Positions 9,316 through 18,889 of a stretch of DNA of 41,728 nt are shown here, piece after piece. Location: assembly GCA_009919365.1 (NCBI GenBank), contig RGBZ01000001.1:1-41728 (forward strand). The letters run 5' to 3'. Both the position numbers and the translations under genes were made by a program. Below the pieces are notes generated by a model. It ran no database searches. It saw only the letters and a list, made by a program, of their open reading frames with translations, and was not told where the DNA came from. Origin of the DNA: a bacterium (GTDB taxonomy: Bacteria; Chloroflexota; Limnocylindria; Limnocylindrales; Limnocylindraceae). Each line of letters starts with the position of its first letter. Within the stretch, counting starts at the first letter, position 1.

Positions 9316-10170
9316 TTAAAGGACTTTCACAAAGAGTGGCGAGACGCGTCGGAAGAAGTAGATCGAGAGTAACGTCGCGGGAATTGAGGCGACGGCGAGG
9401 ATTCCGAGCGCCTCCCACTGCGGAGAGCGACCGTAGTAGATCGCGTCACGGTACCCAGAGAAAATCCAGGTGAATGGGTTGATTGTGACGAAGAAGCCGA
9501 ACCACGGGTATTGATCGCCGATCGCCTGGAGTTTTTCGAGAGGAAAGAGTGCAGGAGAGAGGTAGAACCAGATGCGCAGACCATGGGGAATGAAGTTTGC
9601 AATATCGCGGAAGAAGACCGCTACCGCACTCAGCGTGAAAACGGCGGGAATTGTCCAGAGGAGCTGCACCGCGGCAACCGGTAGCACGGCGAGGGCCCAG
9701 GGGGTGAGGCGATCGGGGTAGAGCAGATAGAGCCCTCCAAGTGGTACGAGGGCGAAGGCAAAGTTTGCGGTGCTGGCCAACACGGAAGAGGCCGGCAGAA
9801 CGAGGTGAGGAAAGGCGATCTGTCGCATCACCTGCTCTCGGCTGCGTACGGAGGTTGTGGCGGAGGCGAGCGCAGCGGAGTACCACTTCCAGGGGAAGAT
9901 GGCTGATCCGAGGAAGAGGAGGATCGCCGGCCGAGCCTGCTGGAAGATGACGCTGACCAGGAGGAAGTAGACAAAGAGCTGAAGGGCGGGGTCAAGGAAC
10001 CACCAGACGTTTCCGAGTAAGGAGTTGGCCCCCTTGTTTCTGATCTCGGAGATTGTGAGATACCAGACGAGCCGGCGGCGTTCTACGAGGGCGGCAAGGC
10101 TCTCAAGAATGGTGCCAATACTGCCGCGGCGCGGCCTGCCGACGGTCAGTTCCGTGCTGTGGGTGGTCAT
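9316..10170 (-). CDS. ABC transporter permease, polysaccharide/teichoic acid export type (Wzm/TagG-like)
   Basis: 284-residue ABC-2 family membrane subunit with about six hydrophobic segments. Family features include the amphipathic N-terminal helix with EIRNKGANSLLGNVWWFLDP, the LYPLE-like string FPLEKLQAIGDQYPWFGFF, and the NPFTWIFSGYRDAIYYG motif near the C-terminus, all typical of Wzm/TagG/RfbD permeases. It pairs with the adjoining ATPase to translocate a polysaccharide across the membrane. The ATG at 10170 lies nine bases from a TATCCT -10 candidate on the minus strand, implying a very short leader. It is divergent from the foldase operon across a 74-base gap. Confidence 0.93.
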   Translation of the reverse strand: MTTHSTELTVGRPRRGSIGTILESLAALVERRRLVWYLTISEIRNKGANSLLGNVWWFLDPALQLFVYFLLVSVIFQQARPAILLFLGSAIFPWKWYSAALASATTSVRSREQVMRQIAFPHLVLPASSVLASTANFAFALVPLGGLYLLYPDRLTPWALAVLPVAAVQLLWTIPAVFTLSAVAVFFRDIANFIPHGLRIWFYLSPALFPLEKLQAIGDQYPWFGFFVTINPFTWIFSGYRDAIYYGRSPQWEALGILAVASIPATLLSIYFFRRVSPLFVKVL

Positions 10171-10179
10171 GAGAGGGCG

Positions 10180-10205
10180 AGGATAGCACCCGTCCCCCCT
10201 ATACT
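10180..10205. promoter_or_regulatory. Back-to-back -10 elements for the ABC exporter (-) and foldase operon (+)
   Basis: On the minus strand, TATCCT (plus positions 10180-10185) lies nine bases before the permease ATG. On the plus strand, TATACT (10200-10205) lies 39 bases before the foldase ATG and is followed by a GAGGAGG ribosome-binding site at about 10228-10235. Neither has a convincing -35, so this rests on -10 matches and position only. Confidence 0.4.
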
Positions 10206-10244
10206 GCCCCTAACCAGGACCCGACTAGAGGAGGACCACTGAGC

Positions 10245-11984
10245 ATGAACCCGATCGCACGCCTACGCGCCCGAGCAGCAGCTCGATATCAGGCCGCCGA
10301 CAAGACGGCGCTGACCAACCTCACGTTTGTCGTTGCGATCGCGCTCGCTGGGGCCCTACTCGTGGGAGTTGCCGGCTACTCCGTATACGACAACACCTGG
10401 GCCCCCGCCGTTGAGGTCAACAGTGCCGCAATCAACAAGGCGGAGGCGAAGGCCCGCGCCGAAGTCACCGCCTTCCGGATCGCCCTCGAAGGATCACGCA
10501 TTCGCGCCCGTGTTGCCGCTGGCACCATGACGAACAGCGCTGGCGATACCGCTCTCAAGGCGCTGAACGACCAGGCACAGGCGATTAGCAACCAGGTCAC
10601 AACCGACATGGTCGACACACTCCTGGTTCGTGATCTCGCCGCCGTGAACGGCGTCATCGTCGATCCAGCTGTGGTCGCGAGCGAATGGACCAAGGAGACC
10701 ACTCTCCCAGAGTTACGACTCCTCCGCCGCATCAGCATTGACGCTGCGAATGACAAGAAGACGAAGAAGCCAACCGCCGCCACACGGGCCGCGGCGAAGG
10801 CGAAGGCCGAAGCGATCCTTGCCGAGATCAAGGCCGGCGGCGACTTCGCTACGATTGCGAAACGAGATTCAGACGACTCTTTTGCCGAGCTAGGCGGACT
10901 CGTTGGTTGGACTTCGCGGGCCGAAGATCCGACCGATGATCTCGGGTACGACGCCGCTTGGGCGCTAACCCCCGCAGCCGCAGGCTCCGATCAACCAATC
11001 ACCGCTGTCATCGCCCGCACAGAAGACCAGTTCGTCATTTTCCGTCTGGAGAAGTCTCAGGCATCAAAGCTGGATCCAGACTTTGAGAAGCAGATCAGCG
11101 ACGCTGGGATTGACCGTGCGCTTTACGAGCGCATGATCGAAGAGCGCGCCTTGAAGACCGCCTTGAGTGAGAAGATCACCACGCAGCTTCTCGCCGGCCC
11201 TGTTGAGCAGCGCGAGGTCAGCTACGTGGCAGCCACCGTTCCAGAGAAAGATGTTGAGCAGGTCCAGGTGAGCCACATCCTCTTCAGTCCAAAAGATGAT
11301 CCAAACACTGCTGGCAACCTTGAACCTACGGACCCGGCCTGGGCCGCAGCCGAGAAAGAGGCAAACGACCTCATTGCCCGACTGAAGGGCGGTTCGAGCT
11401 TTGAGACCGAAGCGAAGAAGAGTGATGACAAGACCTCTGGCGCAGATGGTGGACTCCTGGCATGGGCACCAAAGGGGACCTATGTTCCAGAATTTGAAGC
11501 GGCGATTTGGGCCGACGGCGTGAAGCGCAACGACATCCTTGGTCCGATCAAGACCGAATTCGGGTATCACGTGATCAAGTTCGACGCGCGCCGTCCCTCA
11601 CTGAAGGATCGACTCGACGAACTCGCCAAGACGCTTGCCGCCGACGGGGTGGACTTTGAGAAGGCCGCAACCACCGCGACGAATACGATTGAAGAGCTCA
11701 CCTTTGCAAGCCCAGGCTATGTGCCGAAGTACACGGTGAATCCAGAACTCGGAGCCGTGGTGTGGGGCCTGAAGGCGGGCGGCACGAGCGCGGTGGTCGA
11801 GAGCTCCAACACCTATCTGATAGTGCATGTTGACGGTGTTGAGACCCGAGCGCTGACCGCAGACCAGATCACTGGCATCAAGGCGAGTGGCTTCTCGATC
11901 TGGCTCGACCTCTATCGCTCCGCAGCGCGCGTCGCGATTGATGGATCCGTTGTGCAGGAGGCTGGGGCTTCGCCAACTCCGTGA
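10245..11984 (+). CDS. Membrane-anchored peptidyl-prolyl isomerase/foldase (SurA/PrsA-like, two parvulin domains)
   Basis: 579-residue extracytosolic foldase. It has an N-terminal membrane anchor at about residues 25-48 and then a SurA-N-like helical region. Two PpiC/parvulin-like domains follow. The first (about residues 150-270) retains FATIAKRDSDDS and ELGGLVGW but is divergent. The second (about residues 335-445) has the cleaner signature: VQVSHILFS, AAEKEANDLIARLKGG, FGYHVIKFD. It would assist folding of exported proteins. Strong ribosome-binding site (GAGGAGG) eight bases before the ATG. Its TGA overlaps the mazG GTG (GTGA), making it the first gene of a four-gene run. Confidence 0.88.
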   Translation: MNPIARLRARAAARYQAADKTALTNLTFVVAIALAGALLVGVAGYSVYDNTWAPAVEVNSAAINKAEAKARAEVTAFRIALEGSRIRARVAAGTMTNSAGDTALKALNDQAQAISNQVTTDMVDTLLVRDLAAVNGVIVDPAVVASEWTKETTLPELRLLRRISIDAANDKKTKKPTAATRAAAKAKAEAILAEIKAGGDFATIAKRDSDDSFAELGGLVGWTSRAEDPTDDLGYDAAWALTPAAAGSDQPITAVIARTEDQFVIFRLEKSQASKLDPDFEKQISDAGIDRALYERMIEERALKTALSEKITTQLLAGPVEQREVSYVAATVPEKDVEQVQVSHILFSPKDDPNTAGNLEPTDPAWAAAEKEANDLIARLKGGSSFETEAKKSDDKTSGADGGLLAWAPKGTYVPEFEAAIWADGVKRNDILGPIKTEFGYHVIKFDARRPSLKDRLDELAKTLAADGVDFEKAATTATNTIEELTFASPGYVPKYTVNPELGAVVWGLKAGGTSAVVESSNTYLIVHVDGVETRALTADQITGIKASGFSIWLDLYRSAARVAIDGSVVQEAGASPTP

Positions 11985-13210
11985 CCGCGAAGGAGCTTAG
12001 CGCTTCCGTAGATGCGCTCATTGCGGCTGCGCAACGCGCCGATGCGACGCTTAATCCTGCAAACGGGATCACGATCGTTGCCGTACGCCGATGCGGCACT
12101 GTCGCCATTGATACTGGTCGACCGCTCATCGTGCTGCTCGGCGATGCTGATAGTGACGAGGAGCTTCCCGGTCGAAGCGGGACTGGCTGGGATCTCCTCA
12201 CACGCCTCTACAGCGCTGAACGAGCGGTAGTGCTCCTTCCAAGCGGGAGCGTCAGCACGATTGCCGCCTGCGGATCTGGTGGCACCAAGGGAGAACAAGC
12301 CCTCTATCTGGCGGCGGTTCAACCCCTCGATGCGTTCGCCTCGCCATGGACGATGCCGTGGCTTAGTGCCCGCCTCCGTGCACCCGATGGCTGCCCGTGG
12401 GATCGCGAGCAGACCCACGCCAGTTTGGCAAAGCACCTGATTGAGGAGGCCTGGGAGCTGCATGATGCCATTGCCGCGCTCGAGTCCGCGAGTGAGGCCG
12501 AGCGACCTCGAGCGGCTGCCGACCTTGCCGAGGAGCTTGGCGACGTGCTGCTGCAGGTTGTGCTGCACTCCCAGATCGCGCAGGAGCGCGGCGACTTTGA
12601 CCTTGCCGATGTGCAAGACGGACTCGTGCGCAAAATCGTTCGCCGGCACCCACACGTCTTCGGCGAAGCCAGTGCAGCGACGACGCGCGACGTGCAGCGC
12701 AACTGGGAGGCGATCAAGGCGGGAGAGCGTGCCGCAGCCGGCGAAGGCGAGAAGACCAAGGGTGCCCTCGACGGGGTGAGCCGCGGGCTCCCAGCCCTCT
12801 CAGCGAGTCGTGAGCTACAGGACCGCGCCAGTGCCGTTGGATACGACTGGCCAACGCTTGACGGCGTACGGGCGAAGATCAGCGAAGAGTTGGCCGAGCT
12901 CGACGAAGCGCTCGCCGAGGCTGGGCATCCCGACCAGATCACCAGCACGCAGGCATCAAGCGCTGCGGCGTTGGCACACGCACAAGAGGAACTCGGCGAC
13001 GTACTCGCCGTCATCGTGAATCTTGGTCGCCGCAGCGGCATCGACGCTGAGGCGGCGCTCCGCGGAGCCAACGACAAGTTCCGACGTCGCTTCGGTGATG
13101 TTGAGCGTCGCGCCGCTGCGCGCGGGATCTCACTAAAAGATGCAGACTTCACGACATTGGATGCGCTCTGGGATGAGGCGAAAGCCGCCGAGCGCGAGGC
13201 GAAAGGGTAG
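11981..13210 (+). CDS. mazG: Nucleoside triphosphate pyrophosphohydrolase MazG, with an N-terminal extension
   Basis: 409 residues. From about residue 125 on this is a full two-repeat Maz[20 protein letters not shown] begins the first domain, followed by the metal-binding EEAWE (E155-E159) and EELGDV (about 184-189). The second repeat has [11 protein letters not shown] and [14 protein letters not shown]. MazG hydrolyses (d)NTPs to monophosphates, removing damaged or excess nucleotides. The first roughly 120 residues are not MazG. In YabN-type proteins this position holds a tetrapyrrole-methylase-like domain of about 220 residues; here the segment is half that size and I see no methylase motif. 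Start GTG overlaps the foldase stop; rph follows after eight bases. Confidence 0.92.
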   Translation: MTAKELSASVDALIAAAQRADATLNPANGITIVAVRRCGTVAIDTGRPLIVLLGDADSDEELPGRSGTGWDLLTRLYSAERAVVLLPSGSVSTIAACGSGGTKGEQALYLAAVQPLDAFASPWTMPWLSARLRAPDGCPWDREQTHASLAKHLIEEAWELHDAIAALESASEAERPRAAADLAEELGDVLLQVVLHSQIAQERGDFDLADVQDGLVRKIVRRHPHVFGEASAATTRDVQRNWEAIKAGERAAAGEGEKTKGALDGVSRGLPALSASRELQDRASAVGYDWPTLDGVRAKISEELAELDEALAEAGHPDQITSTQASSAAALAHAQEELGDVLAVIVNLGRRSGIDAEAALRGANDKFRRRFGDVERRAAARGISLKDADFTTLDALWDEAKAAEREAKG

Positions 13211-13218
13211 GGGGCACC

Positions 13219-13932
13219 ATGAGCAAGGTACGAGCCGACGGACGCGCCGTAAACCAACTCCGCGATCTGAAGATTGAACTCGGTGTCCAGAAGTGGGCCG
13301 AAGGTTCCGCCATCATCTCCATCGGCAATACCGTGGTGATCTGCTCCGCATCCATTGAGGAGCGCGTGCCGCCACACCTTCGCGGCAAGGGGACCGGCTG
13401 GGTCACCGCCGAGTACAGCATGCTCCCGCGTGCCACGAACACCCGCTCCGACCGCGAGGCGGTCCGCGGCAAGCTTGGCGGCCGCACCCACGAGATTCAG
13501 CGCCTCATCGGCCGTGCCCTCCGTCAGTCGGTTGACCTCACCAAACTCGGTGAGCGCTCGATTCTCATCGACTGCGACGTGCTCGTTGCCGATGGTGGCA
13601 CCCGTTGCGCGAGCATCACCGGCGGCTGGATCGCCCTGGCACTCGCCATGCGCGCCAAGAAGCTCGAGGCGCACCTGGTGCGCAACGTTGCGGCCGTTTC
13701 GGTCGGCATCGTTGATGGTCAGGCAGTTCTCGACCTACCGTACGAAGAGGACAGCCGTGCCGATGTCGACCTGAACGTCGTCGCCACCGATGCTGGCCAC
13801 TATGTTGAGCTGCAGGGAACGGCAGAACAGGATCCATTCCACCGCACCGCGCTCGACGAGATGTTGAAGCTTGCCGATGCTGGGATCGCCGACCTCATTA
13901 CGTTCCAGCGCGACACACTCGCTCGCGCGTGA
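13219..13932 (+). CDS. rph: Ribonuclease PH
   Basis: 237-residue phosphorolytic 3'-5' exoribonuclease that trims tRNA 3' ends. Hallmarks are [18 protein letters not shown] at the N-terminus, [52 protein letters not shown] (phosphate/RNA-binding Arg cluster) and [20 protein letters not shown] ribosome-binding site (TAGGGGG) precedes the ATG. Its TGA overlaps the rdgB GTG. The rph-rdgB pair is a widely conserved arrangement. Length is normal and all core motifs are intact. Confidence 0.97.
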   Translation: MSKVRADGRAVNQLRDLKIELGVQKWAEGSAIISIGNTVVICSASIEERVPPHLRGKGTGWVTAEYSMLPRATNTRSDREAVRGKLGGRTHEIQRLIGRALRQSVDLTKLGERSILIDCDVLVADGGTRCASITGGWIALALAMRAKKLEAHLVRNVAAVSVGIVDGQAVLDLPYEEDSRADVDLNVVATDAGHYVELQGTAEQDPFHRTALDEMLKLADAGIADLITFQRDTLARA

Positions 13933-14537
13933 CCGCGCCGCGACGGCGGCTCCTTGTCGCCACCGGCTCCGCGCATAAACTGATCGAGTTGCAGCGTCTC
14001 TTCGGCGATCTGCCGATTGACCTGGTAACGCTGCGCGACGTTGGCATCACCGACGAGTCACCAGAAGACGGCGCAACGTTTGAAGAGAACGCACTGCAGA
14101 AAGCGCGCTGGTATGCAGAGGCTTCAGGCGAGTGGACACTCGCCGATGACTCTGGGCTTGAGGTCGCTGCGCTGAACGGTGCCCCTGGTGTCTATACGCG
14201 TCGCTACGCCGGACCAAATGCCACCGACGCTGAGAACTACGAGAAGCTCCTGGCTGATACCGCTGGGGCTGCCGACCGATCGGCGCGCTTCGTCTGCACC
14301 ATGGCGCTGATTGATCCCGTTAACGGGTCAGCGCGCACCTTCCGCGGCGAATGCCCTGGAACGCTGACCACGGCACCGCGAGGCGAATTCGGCTTCGGTT
14401 ACGACCCAATCTTTGAGGTGGGCGGTCGAACAATGGCGGAGCGAGCACCTGCAGATAAGGATGCTCTCAGCCACCGTGGCCGAGCCGCCGCACTGGTGGT
14501 GGCAGCGCTTAGGAGTGAGCTCGAACAAACGCGCTAA
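13929..14537 (+). CDS. rdgB: Non-canonical purine NTP pyrophosphatase (RdgB/HAM1 family)
   Basis: 202-residue housekeeping enzyme that hydrolyses dITP, dXTP and similar deaminated purine nucleotides to monophosphates. Motifs seen are [11 protein letters not shown] at the N-terminus (family TxNxxK-like nucleotide loop, with Ala replacing the usual Asn), [12 protein letters not shown], the active-site [16 protein letters not shown] and SHRGRA near the end. GTG start overlaps the rph stop by four bases. The last 29 bases overlap the 3' end of the convergent esterase gene. Works on the same pool as MazG two genes upstream. Confidence 0.96.
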   Translation: MTAPRRRLLVATGSAHKLIELQRLFGDLPIDLVTLRDVGITDESPEDGATFEENALQKARWYAEASGEWTLADDSGLEVAALNGAPGVYTRRYAGPNATDAENYEKLLADTAGAADRSARFVCTMALIDPVNGSARTFRGECPGTLTTAPRGEFGFGYDPIFEVGGRTMAERAPADKDALSHRGRAAALVVAALRSELEQTR

Positions 14538-15390
14538 GCGCCGCGCGCGGCCCCTTCGCCTCAGGGATCGGTAGCAGCGGATACACGTGCACGAGGCCCT
14601 CTTCGAGGTGGGCGGTGCAGGAGACGCCAGCAGCCTTCGCATCCGCCACGAGACGGAGCGCTTGCGGGTAGAGCACGTCGCGCGAGCCACTAAAGAGCAG
14701 CAGCTCGCGAATCCCACGGAGTGAACCGAACTGCGGACTCACTTCAGCACGGCGAGGATCATCGCTCCCGGCCCAGAAGCGGCCAGCAACTTCAAGGAAT
14801 GGCGCGCTGAGAATGGGATCGGCGCGGTCGTACGTTGGCGTTGTGGGATCGGACATGGTCACGTCAAGCCAGGGCGAGATGAGTGCCACACGAGGTGAGC
14901 CACCCTCTGCGGCGACGCGTTGCGCAAGCGCCAGTGCCAGCCCACCGCCAGCAGAATCGCCCATCAGCACGGGGGTGGTGCCGCCGCTACCCCGCGCCAA
15001 CGTCAGGAGCGCATCAAATGATGTTGACCATGTCGCCTCAGGCGCTAGTGGATAGATGGGTAGTACGACCGTAGCGCCACTGGTGCGCGCAATCTCTGCG
15101 CAAAGGTTCCAGTGAATGATCGAAGCATCACCCACATACGCGCCACCATGCAGATACACCATCTGCAGATCAGTGCCACCGCTTTTTGGCGTAAGGGTCC
15201 AAACAGGGAAGCCAAGCGTCTGATCAACCTCGGCGCTTACCGTTTTCAAGATCCCCTTCGGTGGGAGCGCAGGCTTCTGGCTGTGCATCCGCGCGAACAT
15301 CGCACGGGCATGCGCCTCGTCTCGAGGCGGCTTCAGCGCCGCAATCACTCCTAGGGCCCACCCGAATAAGTTGTGCTGCAGTGATGGCAT
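14509..15390 (-). CDS. Alpha/beta hydrolase, HSL (family IV) esterase/lipase type
   Basis: 293-residue cytosolic hydrolase. The oxyanion-hole motif YLHGGAYVGD (about residues 79-88) and the nucleophile elbow GDSAGGG (Ser146) are those of hormone-sensitive-lipase-type esterases. The likely acid is Asp238 in SGSRDVL, and the likely base is His268 in GLVHVYP. An N-terminal cap helix precedes the core. Physiological substrate cannot be read from the sequence; short-chain esters or a mobilised acyl compound are typical for the family. The gene is transcribed from a leaderless promoter and ends inside the 3' end of rdgB. Confidence 0.9.
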   Translation of the reverse strand: MPSLQHNLFGWALGVIAALKPPRDEAHARAMFARMHSQKPALPPKGILKTVSAEVDQTLGFPVWTLTPKSGGTDLQMVYLHGGAYVGDASIIHWNLCAEIARTSGATVVLPIYPLAPEATWSTSFDALLTLARGSGGTTPVLMGDSAGGGLALALAQRVAAEGGSPRVALISPWLDVTMSDPTTPTYDRADPILSAPFLEVAGRFWAGSDDPRRAEVSPQFGSLRGIRELLLFSGSRDVLYPQALRLVADAKAAGVSCTAHLEEGLVHVYPLLPIPEAKGPRAALSAFVRAHS

Positions 15391-15402
15391 GCGCGGATTC
15401 TA
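15391..15402 (-). promoter_or_regulatory. Leaderless promoter of the esterase gene
   Basis: On the minus strand TAGAAT (plus positions 15397-15402) is followed by six bases (CCGCGC) and the ATG at 15390-15388. There is no ribosome-binding site. A weak GTGAAC may serve as -35 about 17 bases further upstream. Confidence 0.6.
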
Positions 15403-15437
15403 CGAGGCGTGCCCCCTCAGTTCACCACCGTTGCGCG

Positions 15438-17024
15438 CTATGGGGCTGGGGGAACGCTCTCAGGAACGCCCGGTAGTGGTGTCGGCTCGGTCGGCGAAGG
15501 GCTCGGCGAGGTGCTCTCCGGTGGCGCCGTTGGATCTGGGGTCGGGGTGTAGCGTGGTCGCGGCAACCCAGCATCGCACGAGGCCAGTGTTGGGAACGGG
15601 TGTGTCAGTGCGGGCGTTGGCGTCGCAGTCGGGGTGGGTGATGCGCCGCTCGCGAGTGGCGCAGGAGTAAAGGTTGCCTCCGCGCCGAGCTTCGGTTCAC
15701 TCTTCGTAGCTGGGAAACCCCACGGCCGAGTGCCAGGGGCCGGGAAGAGGCGAGCCGCAAGCAGCGACATGCGCGCGGCATCAAAGAAGACGACCGAACC
15801 GAAGGGGCTGTATTCGCCCTTATGGCGATAGCGCAGGATCGTGTCGCCCGGTTGGATCACGGCGCGCACGATCTTGCTCGTGTCAAACGATCCGGCCGCC
15901 TCGGCCAACTGCGGAATCAGGGCTGGGTTGAGGTCGGTGCGCACCCCATCACCGATCACATCGAGAAGGGCAAGGGCATTGCCGACAAAGTTTCCGCTGC
16001 GCGCAAGCTCATCGCGGGCGGCAAGCAGGATCTCAATCTGTCGTGGGCCACGGGTCATATCGTCGGTACCTGGGGCTTTACGAATGCGCGCGTAGGCGAG
16101 GGCACACTCGCCGCTCATATGCCAGTTACCGGCGGGGAGGCGTGCCCCATCCATGTTGGTGCGGTACGAAACATCAACGATCGTGCGGCGAATCGTTAGA
16201 TCAACACCGCCGAGTTGATCAATGATCTTGACGAAGGTCGGAATGACGACGACGGCGGTGGCATCAATCTTCACGTTGAACATCGTGCCGAGTGCAGTGC
16301 TTAGCGCAGCGGCTGGACCACCGGGGAACCTCTTCGGGTACCGCAGGGCATGCGACCAGAGAGAGTTGATCTTTGGCCCGTACACTTCGCCGTTACCGAG
16401 CGGCACATTCACAAGGTCTCGGGGGATTGAGACGGTGCTGACGTAGCCGCCGATGCGATCCCAGCTGACGATGATCATTGAGTCGGTGTTGAAAGAGCTG
16501 CGGTTCCCCATCGTGTCGGCGCCGATCAGCAGCATGGTGAAGCGATCGCCGAGCGGTGGTGGAGTTGGTGTGGTGCTTTCTGCAGCGGAACTGTCGGGGG
16601 TTGGGGTGGTGAAGCCCGAGAAGACATCCGTTGCGGCTACTTTGGCGCGGTAGACAATTGCCGCCGCGCCAGCTTGCGGCGCAATCGAGATCAAAAGTGC
16701 CAGGGCCAAGAGGATTGCCGAGCGGCGCGTGCGCCTAGTGCCGCGGGCCGCATCTACTGTGACCAGCACCCGCCATGGAATCGAGAGAAGTAGGAGGGCG
16801 AAGAGTATGGTGAGTCGTCCAGGGGTGGCGATCGCAGCCGCCGTGCGCACCACTCCGAAGAAGAGGAGTGCGCCTAAGGTGACTGCGGCAACTGCGATCA
16901 GGGGAAGGGCCGAGAAGAGTGCGGCACGGCGACGGCCGGAGAGCCACTGTCCCAGGCCAGGCACGATGGCCGACGCGGCGGCGGCACGGAGAGAGCCCGA
17001 TTTGGGCGTGGATTCAGCAGGCAT
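15438..17024 (-). CDS. LytR-CpsA-Psr (LCP) family glycopolymer transferase
   Basis: 528 residues. Three or four hydrophobic segments occupy the first 130 residues, then a Thr/Pro/Ser linker leads to the LCP domain (about residues 160-400). Hallmarks are LLIGADT, the Arg-containing [13 protein letters not shown], the KINSLW region, [10 protein letters not shown] and the ALAYARIRK...DDMTRGPRQ string, which bind the polyprenyl phosphate and metal. LCP enzymes transfer undecaprenyl-linked glycans to peptidoglycan. The C-terminus (about 95 residues) is low-complexity Pro/Thr/Ser ([12 protein letters not shown]). Together with the Wzm/Wzt-type exporter it implies a wall-attached polysaccharide. ATG at 17024 is supported by the promoter position. 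Confidence 0.94.
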   Translation of the reverse strand: MPAESTPKSGSLRAAAASAIVPGLGQWLSGRRRAALFSALPLIAVAAVTLGALLFFGVVRTAAAIATPGRLTILFALLLLSIPWRVLVTVDAARGTRRTRRSAILLALALLISIAPQAGAAAIVYRAKVAATDVFSGFTTPTPDSSAAESTTPTPPPLGDRFTMLLIGADTMGNRSSFNTDSMIIVSWDRIGGYVSTVSIPRDLVNVPLGNGEVYGPKINSLWSHALRYPKRFPGGPAAALSTALGTMFNVKIDATAVVVIPTFVKIIDQLGGVDLTIRRTIVDVSYRTNMDGARLPAGNWHMSGECALAYARIRKAPGTDDMTRGPRQIEILLAARDELARSGNFVGNALALLDVIGDGVRTDLNPALIPQLAEAAGSFDTSKIVRAVIQPGDTILRYRHKGEYSPFGSVVFFDAARMSLLAARLFPAPGTRPWGFPATKSEPKLGAEATFTPAPLASGASPTPTATPTPALTHPFPTLASCDAGLPRPRYTPTPDPTAPPESTSPSPSPTEPTPLPGVPESVPPAP

Positions 17025-17036
17025 AGGGTGATCATG
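17025..17036 (-). promoter_or_regulatory. Leaderless promoter of the LCP gene
   Basis: Minus-strand CATGAT (plus 17031-17036), six bases (CACCCT), then ATG. The first base departs from TANNNT, but the A and final T are kept and the spacing is exact. Lies back to back with the tRNA-Pro promoter. Confidence 0.45.
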
Positions 17037-17072
17037 CCACCCGATTGAGGGGAGCGTTTAGGATGAGCACGT

Positions 17073-17150
<78 letters not shown>

Positions 17151-17199
17151 AACTTCCCCTCTATCTAGCCCCAGACCTCGTCGCCATGATGGCCTCGTT

Positions 17200-17211
17200 T
17201 AGACTGATCCG
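17200..17211 (+). promoter_or_regulatory. Leaderless promoter of the carbonic anhydrase gene
   Basis: TAGACT at 17200-17205, six bases (GATCCG), then ATG at 17212. No ribosome-binding site and no clear -35. Confidence 0.6.
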
Positions 17212-17862
17212 ATGTCGAGTCAGCCTCTCTCCGAGCGACTCAGCGCTGGATACCGTCGATTCCGCGCCGGTCGATACAACGATGAGCGAGTGCGCTATGA
17301 CGAACTCGCGCGTGAGGGGCAGAAGCCGCGCACGATGATTGTCGCCTGCTCCGACTCCCGCTCTGCTCCAGAGACGATCTTTGACGCTGGCCCTGGTGAG
17401 CTCTTCGTGGTGCGCAACGTGGCCGCCCTCGTTCCCCGCTACGCCCCCGATGCCAAGAGCCATGGTGCGAGTGCCGCCCTTGAGTTCGCCGTGCTTGGCC
17501 ATGAGGTCACCTCCATTGTGGTGATGGGGCACGGTCGCTGTGGCGGTGTTGCCGCAGCACTTGACCCTGAATCGCGCCTAACGGATTCGGATTTCATCGG
17601 TGCCTGGGTTGCCGATCTCAAGACCCTCGCCGAGCGCACGCCCCCCTCGTCGGCGAGTGGCCCCGAGGAGCGCCAGCGACTCATTGAGCATCTCAGCGTG
17701 CAGGAATCGCTTGAGCATCTTCGAACCTTCCCCTGGATCGCCGAGCGTGTCGCCGCGGGCAGTCTCACCCTCCACGGCGCCTGGTTCGATATCTCACTTG
17801 GCGAGCTCCACGCCCTCTCTGGTAGTAAGTGGCTCCCGCAGCCGTATGAGCCGGTGAGCTGA
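17212..17862 (+). CDS. Beta-class carbonic anhydrase
   Basis: 216-residue zinc enzyme interconverting CO2 and bicarbonate. Zinc ligands and catalytic pair are visible: C46 and D48-R50 in ACSDSRSAPE, then H107 and C110 in MGHGRCGG. The substrate-pocket string LFVVRNVAALVP and the SAALEFAVLGH helix are typical of the bacterial beta class. The ATG at 17212 agrees with both the family N-terminus and the leaderless -10. It stands alone between tRNA-Pro and an exported-protein gene. Likely supplies bicarbonate for carboxylation reactions or pH balance; no partner gene is in view. Confidence 0.95.
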   Translation: MSSQPLSERLSAGYRRFRAGRYNDERVRYDELAREGQKPRTMIVACSDSRSAPETIFDAGPGELFVVRNVAALVPRYAPDAKSHGASAALEFAVLGHEVTSIVVMGHGRCGGVAAALDPESRLTDSDFIGAWVADLKTLAERTPPSSASGPEERQRLIEHLSVQESLEHLRTFPWIAERVAAGSLTLHGAWFDISLGELHALSGSKWLPQPYEPVS

Positions 17863-17896
17863 GCCCCTTCGGGAACCGCCAGAATCACTCGAACGT

Positions 17897-17925
17897 TATG
17901 ATCCTGATGGGGACACTCCCCAGCA
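17897..17925 (+). promoter_or_regulatory. Promoter and leader hairpin of the exported-protein gene
   Basis: TATGAT at 17897-17902 is a good -10. Directly after it, CTGATGGGGA and TCCCCAGCAG form a hairpin with a perfect 6-bp core (17908-17913 with 17917-17922) and a 3-base loop, so it would lie near the very 5' end of the transcript. The gene then has a normal ribosome-binding site (GAGGTGAA) before GTG 17947, unlike the leaderless genes nearby. Confidence 0.4.
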
Positions 17926-17946
17926 GTAGCGAAGTTGAGGTGAACC

Positions 17947-18864
17947 GTGCGAACGCTCCTAAAGATCTTCCTCCCGCTCGCCCTCCTTCTGGCGGCCGTT
18001 GCCCCGGTAGCCGCGGCCGACGAGGTGCCAGCCCCTGACGCCAGCCCAGAGGCGGCGCTCTACTCGGTCGGCGGCTACGCCGGCACGCTGCCAATTGCGT
18101 CGCCTGAGGATGCGCACGCTGCGGTGCTCGCCGCCGGCGGTCCGTTCGCTGAATTCACCTACAACGACGGCGCACTGATCGGTGCGACGAAGTACTACGA
18201 CGTGAAGGGTGAGCCAGGAAGCGCCGCGATCTGGATCGTGGTCTACACGTACGGCTGGAACGACTGTCAGTCGGGCTGCATCAACTCCCACAGCTTCGTC
18301 TATCAAGTTGACCCACTAAACGGCGCTGCAACTTTTGATAGCCATCAAGGCGACGCACTACCCGCCGATGCGCCAGCTGAGCTGGTTGCGCTCACCGGCC
18401 GCAGTGGTGGCGTTACTCCTCAGCCAGAGTGGCGCACGCTGACCGGCGAGCCAACCGCCTGCCCAGAGGGAATCAACGAACCAAACGCGCCAATCTCCAG
18501 CGATACCGTCCTGCCGTGCCTGATGCTTGACGGCTCACTCTTTCCAGAGGTGAAGGCTGCAGGATCAGGTGGAGAGAACGATTGGGCCACGATGTACAAC
18601 ACGTGGATGGAAGAGTTCCGCGCCACCGTCGAGCCATGCGCTGAAGGTATTGATGTGACGGATCCAACCATCGCTCCCTGCCTGTTGCCCGATGGCACAG
18701 TCGCAGGCGCAATGCCGCTCTTTGCCGCGTACGACAACATGGCGGGATCTGGCGAGGGTGAGAACGGTTGGACGGCGGCACTACCAACGATCATCTTGGC
18801 GGCACTGCTCGCCTGGATCGGTGCTGCAGCACTCGTCGGTCGATCGAAGCGCCGCGCCGCGTAA
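17947..18864 (+). CDS. Exported membrane-anchored protein of unknown function
   Basis: 305 residues, not recognised. Signal peptide at about residues 1-23 (basic start, hydrophobic core, VAAAD cleavage region). A C-terminal hydrophobic helix (about residues 278-297) and the basic tail GRSKRRAA suggest a single-pass anchor with the body outside. The body has a CxxxC pair (DCQSGCINSHSF) in a beta-rich part. Two imperfect repeats follow in which two Cys bracket a short loop, each ending PCL..DGS/T, at about residues 170-195 and 232-252. These four Cys could form disulfides. GTG start is supported by a GAGGTGAA ribosome-binding site. No operon partner. Confidence 0.75.
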   Translation: MRTLLKIFLPLALLLAAVAPVAAADEVPAPDASPEAALYSVGGYAGTLPIASPEDAHAAVLAAGGPFAEFTYNDGALIGATKYYDVKGEPGSAAIWIVVYTYGWNDCQSGCINSHSFVYQVDPLNGAATFDSHQGDALPADAPAELVALTGRSGGVTPQPEWRTLTGEPTACPEGINEPNAPISSDTVLPCLMLDGSLFPEVKAAGSGGENDWATMYNTWMEEFRATVEPCAEGIDVTDPTIAPCLLPDGTVAGAMPLFAAYDNMAGSGEGENGWTAALPTIILAALLAWIGAAALVGRSKRRAA

Positions 18865-18889
18865 CCCGCGCGCACTAGGAAGTACCGGG

